Source: Nocardia crassostreae (GTDB taxonomy: Bacteria; Actinomycetota; Actinomycetes; Mycobacteriales; Mycobacteriaceae). From it: 64,000 nucleotides of DNA. The notes below the pieces were generated by a model, which was not told the DNA's origin, did no database searches, and saw nothing but the letters and a program-made list of their open reading frames with translations. The stretch's first letter is position 1. Each line of letters opens with the position of its first letter. This document shows positions 47,704 to 55,966 of this stretch, one piece after another. The stretch covers positions 23,538 to 87,537 of the forward strand of contig NZ_BDCH01000034.1 of NCBI RefSeq assembly GCF_001613405.1, written 5' to 3'. A program made the translations under genes and the position numbers.

Positions 47704-48957
47704 ATGGTCGTCTTGAATCGGCGGACCGCGCTGCGACTGGGGCTCGGCGCCGGGCTGGCAGGTGTGGCGGGCGGGTTCGCCGCGCACGAGCTGCTCGGGC
47801 GCGACACCGCACCGGCGTGGACTCCGCCACCGCCCGTGCGGGCTGCCGCGCCCGCGCAGCGGCGATTGCTGGTGATCGAGATGGCCGGTGGGAGTGACGG
47901 GCTGTCGATGACCGTGCCGTACAACGATTCCCGCTATCGCGACCTGCGGCGGGCGACGGCCATCCCCGCTGAGGAGGTGCATCCCATCGACGGTGCGCTC
48001 GGTCTGCATCCGCGGCTGGCCAAGCTCGCCGCCTCCGGCGTCGCGGTGATCCCCGGCGTCGGCATTGCGAAACCCGATCTCTCGCACTTCGAAATGCTGC
48101 ACCGCTGGCAGACCGGCGATCCGGACGGCACCGTCCGGCCGCAGACCGGCTTCCTGGGGCGGCTGTGCGATCACCTCGGAGATCCGAGCGCGCCCGCGGT
48201 CGGCGTCGCACTCGGGGTCGGAACCACGCCCGCGCTGGCATGCGAACGCGTCACCACGCTCTCGGTCGACGCCGGAAACGACGGGCTGTTCCCGATTTTC
48301 GAGGACGAGAACATTCGCGCCGCTTGGCTGGCGGCGCAGCGTGCCATGGCGCATCCGGATCGCGCCGACGCGCCACTGTTCGCCGCCGCCCGCGCGAGCA
48401 GCGCTGCCGCACTGCGCTTCTCGGATATGGCAGCCACGTTGTCACCCGCCGCGGAGGGGTACCCGGACACTGATCTGGGCGTGCAATTGCGCCTGGCCGC
48501 ACGGCTGCTCGCCGACGACAACCACGGTCTGCGCATCGTGCACGTGCCCATGGGCGCGGATTTCGACACCCACACCGACCATCCCGCGCGCTACGCGGAA
48601 CTCATGGGCGAGCTCGACGCCGCCTTCGCGGCGCTGCGCCTGGACCTGGCCGCGCGCGGCATTGCCGACCGGGTCCTGATCGCCGCCTACAGCGAGTTCG
48701 GCCGCCGCGTCCCCGACAACGGCTCCGACGGTCTCGACCACGGTGCGGCCGGAACCGCCCTGCTACTCGGCCCCACGAATTCGGGCGTCTTCGGCGAACC
48801 GCCCTCGCTGCGCACCCTGGACACCGATGACAATCTGCGCGCCACAGTGCACATGACCGAGTTCTACGCCACCATCGCCGAGAGCTGGTTCGGCGTCCCA
48901 GCCACCGACGTCCTGCCGGGCGCTCCGCGACCCATCTCGGGCGTGGTGGTCGCATGA
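47704..48957 (+). CDS. DUF1501 family protein with Tat-like N-terminus
   Basis: 417 residues. The N-terminus NRRTALRLGLGAGLAGVAGG resembles a twin-arginine signal. The DUF1501 (sulfatase-like) fold shows in LLVIEMAGGSDGLSMTVPY, FDTHTDHPARYAELMGELD and AAYSEFGRRVPDNGSDGLDH. Members are exported and often paired with DUF1800; the reaction is unknown. AAAGGAG precedes the ATG. Its last 22 codons (VPATDVLPGAPRPISGVVVA) are the source of the tandem repeat that follows. Confidence 0.9.
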   Translation: MVVLNRRTALRLGLGAGLAGVAGGFAAHELLGRDTAPAWTPPPPVRAAAPAQRRLLVIEMAGGSDGLSMTVPYNDSRYRDLRRATAIPAEEVHPIDGALGLHPRLAKLAASGVAVIPGVGIAKPDLSHFEMLHRWQTGDPDGTVRPQTGFLGRLCDHLGDPSAPAVGVALGVGTTPALACERVTTLSVDAGNDGLFPIFEDENIRAAWLAAQRAMAHPDRADAPLFAAARASSAAALRFSDMAATLSPAAEGYPDTDLGVQLRLAARLLADDNHGLRIVHVPMGADFDTHTDHPARYAELMGELDAAFAALRLDLAARGIADRVLIAAYSEFGRRVPDNGSDGLDHGAAGTALLLGPTNSGVFGEPPSLRTLDTDDNLRATVHMTEFYATIAESWFGVPATDVLPGAPRPISGVVVA

Positions 48958-49148
48958 GCGTCCCCGCCGTCGACGTCCTGCCCGGTGCCGTGACCCAAGT
49001 CGGGCGTGGTCGCCGCGTGAGCGTCCCTGCCGTCGACGTCCTGCCCGGTGTCGCGGCCCAAGTCGGGCGTGGTCGCCGCGTGAGCGTCCCTGCCGTCGAC
49101 GTCCTGCCCGGTGCCTCGCGACCCATCTCGGGTGTGGTGGTCGTATGA
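48954..49148 (+). CDS. 64-residue repeat ORF between DUF1501 and the response regulator
   Basis: Starts at an ATGA overlap with the DUF1501 stop and ends at an ATGA overlap with the next short frame. It consists of three copies of SVPAVDVLPG... separated by GRGRRV. The repeat arose from the DUF1501 tail. Whether a stable protein is made is unknown; the frame may serve only to pass ribosomes along. Confidence 0.45.
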   Translation: MSVPAVDVLPGAVTQVGRGRRVSVPAVDVLPGVAAQVGRGRRVSVPAVDVLPGASRPISGVVVV

Positions 49149-49213
49149 GCGTCCCCGACGTCGACGTCCTGCACGGTGCCTCGCGGCCTACCCCGGGTGT
49201 GGTGGTCGCATGA
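49145..49213 (+). CDS. 22-residue repeat ORF ending on the response-regulator start
   Basis: MSVPDVDVLHGASRPTPGVV, then VA and a stop. Both ends are ATGA overlaps: with the 64-residue frame upstream and the response regulator at 49210 downstream. One repeat unit long. Likely a translational coupling frame rather than a functional protein. Confidence 0.4.
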   Translation: MSVPDVDVLHGASRPTPGVVVA

Positions 49214-49899
49214 ACTCCGGCAGTGCTGTAATGACGCAGGTGCGAGTACTGGTGTGCGAGGACGATCGGGCGCTGGGCGCGGAGATTGCCGCGGGCCTGC
49301 GGGCGGCCGGGTTCGCCGTCGATCTGGCCCCCGATTACGGCGCGGCCGATCTGAAGATCGCGGTCAACCGCTATGACTGCCTGGTCATCGACCGTGGCCT
49401 GCCCGACGGCGACGGCCTCGATCTGGTGCGTGCCCAGCGTGAGTCCGGGCACCGCACGCCCGTGCTGGTCCTCACCGCCCGCGACGCGCTGGCCGACCGC
49501 CTCGACGGCTTCGAACACGGCGCGGACGACTATGTGATCAAGCCCGTCGCCATGGACGAGCTGGCCGCGCGGGTGCGTGCGCTGTGCCGCCGTCAGGAGC
49601 TGCCCGCCCCGACCCGCACCGTGGTCGGCGATCTCGTCGTGGACCGCCCGCGCCGCCGGGTGCACCGCGCGGGTGTGCTGCTCACGCTGACGCCCAAGGA
49701 ATTCGGCGTCCTGGAACTGCTCGCCGTGCGCGCGGGCACCGTGGTCAGCCGGACCGAGCTCATCGAATGCTGCTGGGACGAAATGGCCGAACCCGCCTCC
49801 AATGTGGTCGATGTGGTGGTCGCCCAGCTGCGGCGCAAACTCGGGGAACCCGCGCTCATCGAAACCGTGCGCGGCGCCGGTTTCGCCATCGCGCCGTGA
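49210..49899 (+). CDS. OmpR-family response regulator
   Basis: 229 residues: receiver (VLVCEDDRALGAEIAAGLRA, Asp in CLVIDRGLPDGDGLD, Lys in YVIKPV) and an OmpR winged helix (LLTLTPKEFGVLELLAVRAG, SNVVDVVVAQLRRKLG). ATG 49210 overlaps the repeat frame; ATG 49231 (MTQVRVLV) is a plausible alternative. The stop overlaps the kinase GTG as GTGA. Close paralogue of the orphan regulator at 34405. Confidence 0.9.
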   Translation: MNSGSAVMTQVRVLVCEDDRALGAEIAAGLRAAGFAVDLAPDYGAADLKIAVNRYDCLVIDRGLPDGDGLDLVRAQRESGHRTPVLVLTARDALADRLDGFEHGADDYVIKPVAMDELAARVRALCRRQELPAPTRTVVGDLVVDRPRRRVHRAGVLLTLTPKEFGVLELLAVRAGTVVSRTELIECCWDEMAEPASNVVDVVVAQLRRKLGEPALIETVRGAGFAIAP

Positions 49900-51149
49900 C
49901 GACCGGGCGGGGTTCACGACCGACCACGCCGGGTCGGCTGCGGCGCACCCGGTTGCTGCTGACCGCGCTGTTCACCGCGCTCACCGCCATCTGCCTGATC
50001 GTGCTCGGCACGGTCGCCGCCACCATCGACGAGCGATCCCGCGACCGGGCGCTCGACGACGGCGTGGATCGGGTCGTCACCGGGCTCGCGCGCGTCGTGT
50101 ACTGGAACGAGGACGACAGCATCGATCTCGAGTCGGTGCGCTACGACGATCTGTCCCAGGGGGAGATCGCCGTCGCGGTGGTGGCGCGCACACCGGACGG
50201 GCCGTGGCGGGAGGAGTTCGCCCATCAGCGCCCGGACCTGCCCGCGGATCTGATCAGCGCCGCGGCGGAGGCGGCCGCCGCGGAGGAGACCGTCCTGAGC
50301 ACCCCGGACGATCGATCCGGGAACTCCGTCCGAATGGCCGCCACGCCCGTGTGGTACGACGAATTCACCGTTGGCGCGGTGGTTTTCGCGGCGGCCGAGA
50401 TCGGGCCCGAGCAGCGCGACCACGGCCGCCTGGTGCTGGCCCTGCAACTCGGGGGCCTCGCGCTGATCGTGCTGGCGGCCGCCGCCGGGCATCTGCTGTC
50501 CGGAGTGAGCATGCGCCCGTCCGTGCGCATGCTCGACGAGCAGGAACGGTTCCTGGCCGACGCCGCGCACGAACTGCGCACCCCGCTGGCCACGCTGCGG
50601 CTGTATCTCGATGCCGCGCTGCGCGATCCGGCCGACACCCGGCGCGCGGTGACCGACGCCCGCTCGCTCACCGACCGGATGGGCAGACTCGTCACCGGCC
50701 TGCTCGCCCGCACCCGCACCGAAACCGGGCTCGGTGAACTCGATGTGCAACGCCTGCGGCTCGATCAACTCGTCGAGGGCGTGGTCGCGGAATGCGGCAA
50801 TCCCGGCATTACGGCGGAGACCGAACCCGCCCTGGTCGAGGCGGATCCGGATCTGCTGGCCCTGGCCGTCCGCAATCTCATCGACAACGCACTGGTGCAC
50901 GGCGCGCTCCCGATCGAGGTGCGCGTGGCCGAGGGATGCGTGACCGTGCGCGATCACGGTCCCGGTATGGATCCGGCGCTGCCGGATCCGTTCGAGCGCG
51001 GCGTGACCGGCGCGGCCGGGCGGCACGGGATCGGGCTGTCCATCGTGCGCTGGGTCGCGCGCGTGCACTCCGGTTCGGTGGCCATCGCATCCGCCACCGG
51101 CGGCGGGACCCGCGCCACGCTGACGCTGCCCCCGGCGCCCGGCGTGTAG
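49896..51149 (+). CDS. Sensor histidine kinase of the OmpR-partner type
   Basis: 417 residues. Two membrane segments (LLTALFTALTAICLIVLGTV, and LALQLGGLALIVLAAAAGHL near residue 190) flank an outer sensing domain rich in acidic residues. The HisKA motif is FLADAAHELRTPLATLRLYL, then N box (AVRNLIDNALVHG), G1 (VRDHGPGMD) and G2 (GRHGIGLSIV). It phosphorylates the co-encoded regulator. No HAMP domain is obvious. Confidence 0.93.
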   Translation: MTTGRGSRPTTPGRLRRTRLLLTALFTALTAICLIVLGTVAATIDERSRDRALDDGVDRVVTGLARVVYWNEDDSIDLESVRYDDLSQGEIAVAVVARTPDGPWREEFAHQRPDLPADLISAAAEAAAAEETVLSTPDDRSGNSVRMAATPVWYDEFTVGAVVFAAAEIGPEQRDHGRLVLALQLGGLALIVLAAAAGHLLSGVSMRPSVRMLDEQERFLADAAHELRTPLATLRLYLDAALRDPADTRRAVTDARSLTDRMGRLVTGLLARTRTETGLGELDVQRLRLDQLVEGVVAECGNPGITAETEPALVEADPDLLALAVRNLIDNALVHGALPIEVRVAEGCVTVRDHGPGMDPALPDPFERGVTGAAGRHGIGLSIVRWVARVHSGSVAIASATGGGTRATLTLPPAPGV

Positions 51150-51196
51150 GCCGAACCTGCCCGGGCGGGGAGGCGGTCGGGCGTAGGGTGGCGCGT

Positions 51197-51676
51197 GTGA
51201 CCTCCACGCATGTCGAGCGGTTCGTGAGTGCACTGCGACCGAATGTCTTTCGGGCGCTGCTGGATGCGCGGTCGGTGCGGACCTGGATGGTTCCGGACGG
51301 GATGACCAGTCGGATTCATGAGTTCAATCCGTATGTGGGCGGGCGATTCCGGATATCGCTCACCTACGACATTCCCACCGGAACCGGCAAAACCTCCGCG
51401 CACACCGACACCTTCCACGGCACCTTCACCCGCTTGGTACCGAATACCGAAGTCGTCCAGGTCGTCGAATTCGAATCCGACGATCCCCAACTCCAGGGCG
51501 AGATGACCATTACCTACACCCTGGCCGACGAGCCCGGCGGCACCCGCGTCAGAGCTCGGCACGACAATCTGCCGCCCGGATTGTCCCCGGCCGACAATGA
51601 AGTCGGTTTCCGCACGTCGCTGGCCAAACTCGCCGAGCTGGCCGAGCGATCGGCGGCGCAGACCGCACAGAGCTGA
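51197..51676 (+). CDS. SRPBCC/AHSA1-like domain protein
   Basis: 159 residues with the AHSA1 start (VERFVSALRPNVFRALLDAR) and the mid-domain FNPYVGGRFRISLTYDIP. The fold binds hydrophobic ligands, and the ligand is unknown. TAGGGT (51184-51189) ends seven bases before GTG 51197, which suggests a leaderless message independent of the kinase gene. Confidence 0.87.
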   Translation: MTSTHVERFVSALRPNVFRALLDARSVRTWMVPDGMTSRIHEFNPYVGGRFRISLTYDIPTGTGKTSAHTDTFHGTFTRLVPNTEVVQVVEFESDDPQLQGEMTITYTLADEPGGTRVRARHDNLPPGLSPADNEVGFRTSLAKLAELAERSAAQTAQS

Positions 51677-51724
51677 CACCGCAGCGGCTGAAACGGCGGC
51701 CCACCGTGCCTACCCTGGTTTGGT

Positions 51725-52873
51725 ATGGCGCTGCCGGATTATCCGTATCCGTCCACGCCCGCCGGGTACGACGATGATCGGCGGCGGCTGCGCCTGTGCC
51801 AAACACGGCTGGGTCACCGCTGGCGACGGTGGGGTCGCACCCGCCGGATGCTGCTGCGCGCGAGCCTGATTCCGCTGCTCGCGCTGGGATTGTTCGGACA
51901 GTACTGGGCTTGGGACGTGGCGCCGGAACGGGCGCGGCTGGCGCGCACCGAACCGGCGGTGGTTCCGATCGCGGGCCCGTCGGAGACCCGCGCGGCCGAT
52001 ACCGCGGTCTTCGATCTGGTGGGGCTGGGCGTGCTGGATGCCACCGAGACCGCGCGGGCGCTGCCCGCGCTGCGGCGGCTGGGATCGGTGTGGGCGGTGC
52101 GCTACGACAACACCGGTATCGACACCAAGGTGATCGCGGACCTCATCGTGACGGTCACCGAGGCCGCCAAGGTGCCGAATGTCGTGCTGTCCGGGCACAG
52201 CATGGGCGGAGTGATCGCTTTGGAGATCGCCAAGCATCTGCATCTGGGCGGCCCGCGCAAAGTCCTTGCGGTGATCCTGGATTGCACTCCGGTCGATCTG
52301 CACGCCGTCCGCTCCGAGGCCCGCGATCAAGGCGAGGAGATGCTGCGCTGGGCGGGTTGGATTCCGGGCGCTCGCGAAAGCAGACTGCTGCGGCTGGCCG
52401 TCGAAACCTACGCCCGGCACGAGCGATTCCTCGGCGGGTACTGGGGGATTCGCGGTGATCGGTTCCGCGAGGTGCTCGAGGAGGTATTGCAAGACAAGAT
52501 CCTCAGCACCGACGTCGTCAGCAACGGGTTGATCGCCGCGCAGTTCAAGGCGATCGTGGCCGGGGGCGCCGCGGGCGATCTGGACGCGCTCGCCGCACCC
52601 GCGCAGGGCAAACCCCGGCCCGCCATCGTCTATATCCGGCCGCACAATTCGGCGCGCGACCCGATCGTGGACGTCGACTATTCGCATCGCGCGCTCATCG
52701 AACGTGTCGGGGGCGTGGACGGCACGCTGCTGGTGGTCACCACGCGATCCACCGCCCACGCCAACCCGATTCAACGACCGGAGGAATACAACACCGCCAT
52801 CTACCAGCAGATCGTGCCATTCATCCGGCTGGTGCAGCGCGAGTCCGCGCTGAACGCCATCACCGGGCGCTGA
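51725..52873 (+). CDS. Membrane-anchored alpha/beta hydrolase
   Basis: 382 residues. A basic N-terminus and one membrane segment (LLRASLIPLLALGLFGQYWA, near residues 43-62) put the catalytic domain outside. The nucleophile motif is VVLSGHSMGGVIALEIAKHL. An Asp near VDVDYSHR and a His near STAHANPIQR complete a plausible triad. TACCCT (51711-51716) lies eight bases before the ATG. The stop codon and that of the convergent btuF gene fall inside one palindrome, GCGCTGATCAGCGC. Confidence 0.8.
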   Translation: MALPDYPYPSTPAGYDDDRRRLRLCQTRLGHRWRRWGRTRRMLLRASLIPLLALGLFGQYWAWDVAPERARLARTEPAVVPIAGPSETRAADTAVFDLVGLGVLDATETARALPALRRLGSVWAVRYDNTGIDTKVIADLIVTVTEAAKVPNVVLSGHSMGGVIALEIAKHLHLGGPRKVLAVILDCTPVDLHAVRSEARDQGEEMLRWAGWIPGARESRLLRLAVETYARHERFLGGYWGIRGDRFREVLEEVLQDKILSTDVVSNGLIAAQFKAIVAGGAAGDLDALAAPAQGKPRPAIVYIRPHNSARDPIVDVDYSHRALIERVGGVDGTLLVVTTRSTAHANPIQRPEEYNTAIYQQIVPFIRLVQRESALNAITGR

Positions 52874-53893
52874 TCAGCGCACGGCATCATCGGCGGCCGG
52901 GCGAATACCCGAGACCGGAACCAGATTCCACCGCTCCAGCTGTGCCCGAACCTGTTCGGCGGCATCGATGTTCAGCGGACCGCTGGTCCACAGCGCATAG
53001 GGAAGATTGAGGAATCGCCCCTCGGTGACGGCGCGCAGATTCTGGATGCCGGGCTTACCGCGCAGCAGATCCACCTTCTGCTGGAAGGTCTGCGGCGGGT
53101 AGTCGACGAAGACGATGGCGTCCGGATCGGCGGCGGCCAAGCGCTCCCAGGACACCGCGGTCCAGGTGTCCTCGACGTCCTCGACGGCGTTACGGCCGCC
53201 CGCTGCATCCAGAATCGCCTGGGGCGCACCGAACTTGCCGCTGGTGAAGATGGTGTCCGAGGCGCTGTCGAACAGGAACACCGTGGGGCGGCGCTCCGCC
53301 TGCGGGGCGGCGCGCAATGCCGCGAGACGGCGGTCGATATCGCCGGTGACCTCGGTCGCGCGATCCTGGCGTCCGGTGATCTCACCCAGGTTGGTGAGGT
53401 CGGTGTTCAGGGCCGTCCACGCGTCGACGATGCCGCGTTGGCCGTCGAGCTGGCGGCAGCTCTCGGTCAGGATGTACGGGGCGACCCCGGCGGCGCGCAG
53501 CGAGTCCGGGGTCAGGTTCGTGGCCTCGGAATAGCCGTAGTTCCACCCGGCGACCATCACATCCGGCCGCTGCGCCAGCACCGTCTCCCGCGACAGATAC
53601 TCCGGCGCAACGGATTTCAGCTGGTCGATGGCCCCGCCATAATGCCTGCGCAGGGTGTCGGCATCGCGCTGGACGCTCGACACCGCGGCCACCTGATCCT
53701 GCGCCCCCAGGGCCAGCACCATCGAGATCAAGTTCCCGTCATTGACGAACAGGCGCTGCGCGGGAGCCGGGAACTGCGCGTCGACCCCACAGTTGGTGAG
53801 GGTCAGATTGCCCTTCGGCTCCTCAGCCGAGCCGCACGCCGCGACACCGGCCAGTACCGCGGTCGCCGTGAGAATTCGGGTCAGATGTTTCAC
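52874..53893 (-). CDS. btuF: Cobalamin-binding lipoprotein of a BtuFCD-type importer
   Basis: 339 residues. Lipobox AGVAACG near residue 20, then a helical-backbone (FecB/BtuF) binding fold: NLISMVLALGAQDQVAAVSS, PDVMVAGWNYGY and RLAAADPDAIVFVDYPPQ. Family alone would allow iron-siderophore or B12. The cobalamin riboswitch at the head of this three-gene operon points to B12 or a corrinoid. GTG 53893 starts 1 bp after the ATPase stop. Confidence 0.85.
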   Translation of the reverse strand: MKHLTRILTATAVLAGVAACGSAEEPKGNLTLTNCGVDAQFPAPAQRLFVNDGNLISMVLALGAQDQVAAVSSVQRDADTLRRHYGGAIDQLKSVAPEYLSRETVLAQRPDVMVAGWNYGYSEATNLTPDSLRAAGVAPYILTESCRQLDGQRGIVDAWTALNTDLTNLGEITGRQDRATEVTGDIDRRLAALRAAPQAERRPTVFLFDSASDTIFTSGKFGAPQAILDAAGGRNAVEDVEDTWTAVSWERLAAADPDAIVFVDYPPQTFQQKVDLLRGKPGIQNLRAVTEGRFLNLPYALWTSGPLNIDAAEQVRAQLERWNLVPVSGIRPAADDAVR

Positions 53894-53894
53894 G

Positions 53895-54746
53895 TCATGC
53901 CTTTCGAGCGGTAATGAGCAAATGTGAGACCCCGGTCTCGGGATGCGGAACACGAATGGCATGCACCCCGAACACGGTGTCGAGAACCTCCGGCCGCAAA
54001 GCGATTTCGGGCGGCTCCAACGAATGCGCCCGCCCCTCATGCACAACCAGCACCCGATCGCAATACCGATCCGCCAGCGCCAAATCATGCAGACTCATAA
54101 CCACGGTCCGCCCCAACCCCCGCGCCAGCGTGAGCAATTCCAGCTGATGAGTGACATCAAGATGATTGGTCGGCTCATCCAACAACAGCAATGGCGTCTC
54201 CTGCACCAACGCCCGCGCCAGCAACACCCGCTGCCGCTCCCCCCCCGAAAGCCGATTCACCCGCCGCCCAGCAAACCCACCCAAATCCACACTCCGCAAA
54301 GCATCTTCGATAGCCCGCTGTTCCCCCGCCCCACCCCCGCCCCACGGCGGCAAATACGGCGTCCGCCCCAGCGCCACCACTTCCCCCACCAGCAGATCCG
54401 CCGACGGCTGCTCATCCTGCGCCACCAACGCCACCCGCCGAGCCCGCTCCCGAGCCGAAACCCCATGGAGCCCAAGGCCGTCGACCAGCACCTCGCCCGA
54501 CACCGGCGACGTCAGACCCGCCAGCGTTCGCAACAATGTCGTCTTCCCGCTCCCATTCGGCCCGACGATCCCCACCGTCTCACCCGGCCGCACCCGAAAA
54601 CTCACCCCGCTGACCACGGTCCGCCGTCCTGCCGCACACGCCAGCTCCCGCACTTCGAGCCCACCCGCTTCAGCAACGAGGCGGGCCGGTGTAGTGGCGT
54701 CGGATTCCGGTGAGCCGACGCCTTTCCGCGTGCCGCGCCATCTCAT
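53895..54746 (-). CDS. btuD: ABC ATPase of the BtuFCD-type importer
   Basis: 283 residues. Walker A GIVGPNGSGKTTLLRTLAGL, signature RLSGGERQRVLLARAL, Walker B PLLLLDEPTNHLD and switch His in SLHDLALA. FepC/BtuD subfamily. ATG at 54746 overlaps the permease stop as ATGA. Codon use drifts toward C-rich third positions in the 3' half. Substrate assignment follows the riboswitch. Confidence 0.88.
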   Translation of the reverse strand: MRWRGTRKGVGSPESDATTPARLVAEAGGLEVRELACAAGRRTVVSGVSFRVRPGETVGIVGPNGSGKTTLLRTLAGLTSPVSGEVLVDGLGLHGVSARERARRVALVAQDEQPSADLLVGEVVALGRTPYLPPWGGGGAGEQRAIEDALRSVDLGGFAGRRVNRLSGGERQRVLLARALVQETPLLLLDEPTNHLDVTHQLELLTLARGLGRTVVMSLHDLALADRYCDRVLVVHEGRAHSLEPPEIALRPEVLDTVFGVHAIRVPHPETGVSHLLITARKA

Positions 54747-55774
54747 GCCGTGGCTCCGAATCCGTAGCGGCGACGGCCCATGAGCAGCAGGAAGGCAGGT
54801 GCGCCGATCAGGCCGGTGAGCACTCCGACCGGAATCTCGGTAGGCCGCACCAGTACTCGCGTGGCGGCATCCGCAGCGACCAGGAAGACCGCACCGCACA
54901 GGGCCGAAGCCGGGAGCAGAATGCGGTGGCGCGGACCGACCAGCAGGCGTGCCGCGTGCGGAACCACCAGCCCGACGAAGCCGATGCAGCCGGAGACCGC
55001 GACGAGCACACCGACCAGCACCGCGAGCAGCACGAACAACCCGATCCGCACCTGTCGCACCGGAATTCCCACGGAGGCGGCGGTGTCCGCACCCATGGTG
55101 AGCGCGTCCAGCCAATTCGCGCCGAGCATCAGGAATGCCAACGCCACCACGACCACGCTCGCGGGCAACAGGATCCGCGTCCAGTCCGCGCCCGACAAAC
55201 TGCCCAGCAACCAGAACAACACCGACTGCGCCGCTGCCGGATCACTGCTGCGGAAGATCAGATAGCTACTCAATGCCGCGAAAGCCGACGCCAGTACCGT
55301 TCCCGTCAACACCAGCCGCAATGGCGTGAGCCCACCCTGCGCCGTCGCGATCACGAACACCGCCGCCGCAGCCACCAGAGCCCCGGCCAGCGCTCCGGCC
55401 GACAACGCCCACAACCCCGCCCCGGCGAACAACCCGGAGGTGATGACCGCAGCCGCCCCGGTGCTGGCCCCCGACGACACCCCCAACAGATACGGATCCG
55501 CCAGCGGATTCCGCACCAATGTCTGCATGGCGGCCCCGGCCACCGCGAGCCCGGCCCCTACGATCGCGGCGAGAATGGTCCGCGGCACCCGCAACTGCCA
55601 GACGATCGTGTCCAGGCCCAGGTCATACGGCGTCCCGGTGATCCGGTGGCCGAGTACATCCACGACGTCCCGCACCGGAATGTTCTCGGCGCCGAATCCG
55701 GTCGCGATCACCATGGCGGCGATCAGGAGCAGTCCGAGCGCGGGCAGCACGAGCGACGGGCGCGCACGGCTCAT
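54743..55774 (-). CDS. btuC: FecCD-family permease of the BtuFCD-type importer
   Basis: 343 residues with about ten membrane segments, typical of BtuC. Family landmarks are AGAAMQTLVRNPLADPYLLG and the cytoplasmic coupling region GLVVPHAARLLVGPRHR. First gene of the operon; ATG 55774 follows GAAGAGG. The cobalamin riboswitch ends about 40 bp upstream, close enough to act on translation start or by attenuation. Confidence 0.88.
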   Translation of the reverse strand: MSRARPSLVLPALGLLLIAAMVIATGFGAENIPVRDVVDVLGHRITGTPYDLGLDTIVWQLRVPRTILAAIVGAGLAVAGAAMQTLVRNPLADPYLLGVSSGASTGAAAVITSGLFAGAGLWALSAGALAGALVAAAAVFVIATAQGGLTPLRLVLTGTVLASAFAALSSYLIFRSSDPAAAQSVLFWLLGSLSGADWTRILLPASVVVVALAFLMLGANWLDALTMGADTAASVGIPVRQVRIGLFVLLAVLVGVLVAVSGCIGFVGLVVPHAARLLVGPRHRILLPASALCGAVFLVAADAATRVLVRPTEIPVGVLTGLIGAPAFLLLMGRRRYGFGATA

Positions 55775-55814
55775 CTGCGAACCTCTTCAGGCAAATCGCG
55801 GCCTCTCCAGAGCG

Positions 55815-55920
55815 ATTACGTGGCGGGGGAGGTCTGACTCTCGCATTGGACGGTGCGATTACAGTGGCGCGACCGTTCCGGATTCACACCGGATTCCCGC
55901 ACCCGCCAGGGATAACGTGC
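55815..55920 (-). ncRNA. Cobalamin riboswitch
   Basis: On the minus strand the conserved blocks appear in order: GAATCCGGTGTGAATCCGG, ACGGTCGCGCCACTGTAA and the B12-box-like AGTCAGACCTCCC. Closing stem GGCGGG (55907-55902) pairs with CCCGCC (55827-55822). It lies directly before btuC. High B12 would be expected to shut the operon. Confidence 0.9.
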
Positions 55921-55966
55921 GGAACTCTACCGGGTGGTTTGGTTCGGGGTTCCTTCCGGGGCGAGG

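Larger units (their letters stand above)
48893..49213 (+). repeat. Five tandem copies of the DUF1501 gene's 3' end, each 63-65 bp
   Basis: Units begin GCGTCCC at 48893, 48958, 49021, 49084 and 49149. Each encodes a version of SVPAVDVLPGASRPISGVVV. Three copies (1, 4 and 5) end in ATGA-type stop/start overlaps; copies 2 and 3 read through in frame (GRGRRVS instead of a stop). The array therefore ends one gene, forms two short frames and leads directly into the response regulator. Confidence 0.92.

Noticed and set aside
48893..49213. CRISPR array
   Set aside because: The direct repeats are 63-65 bp, contiguous and coding-derived, with no unique spacers and no cas genes.
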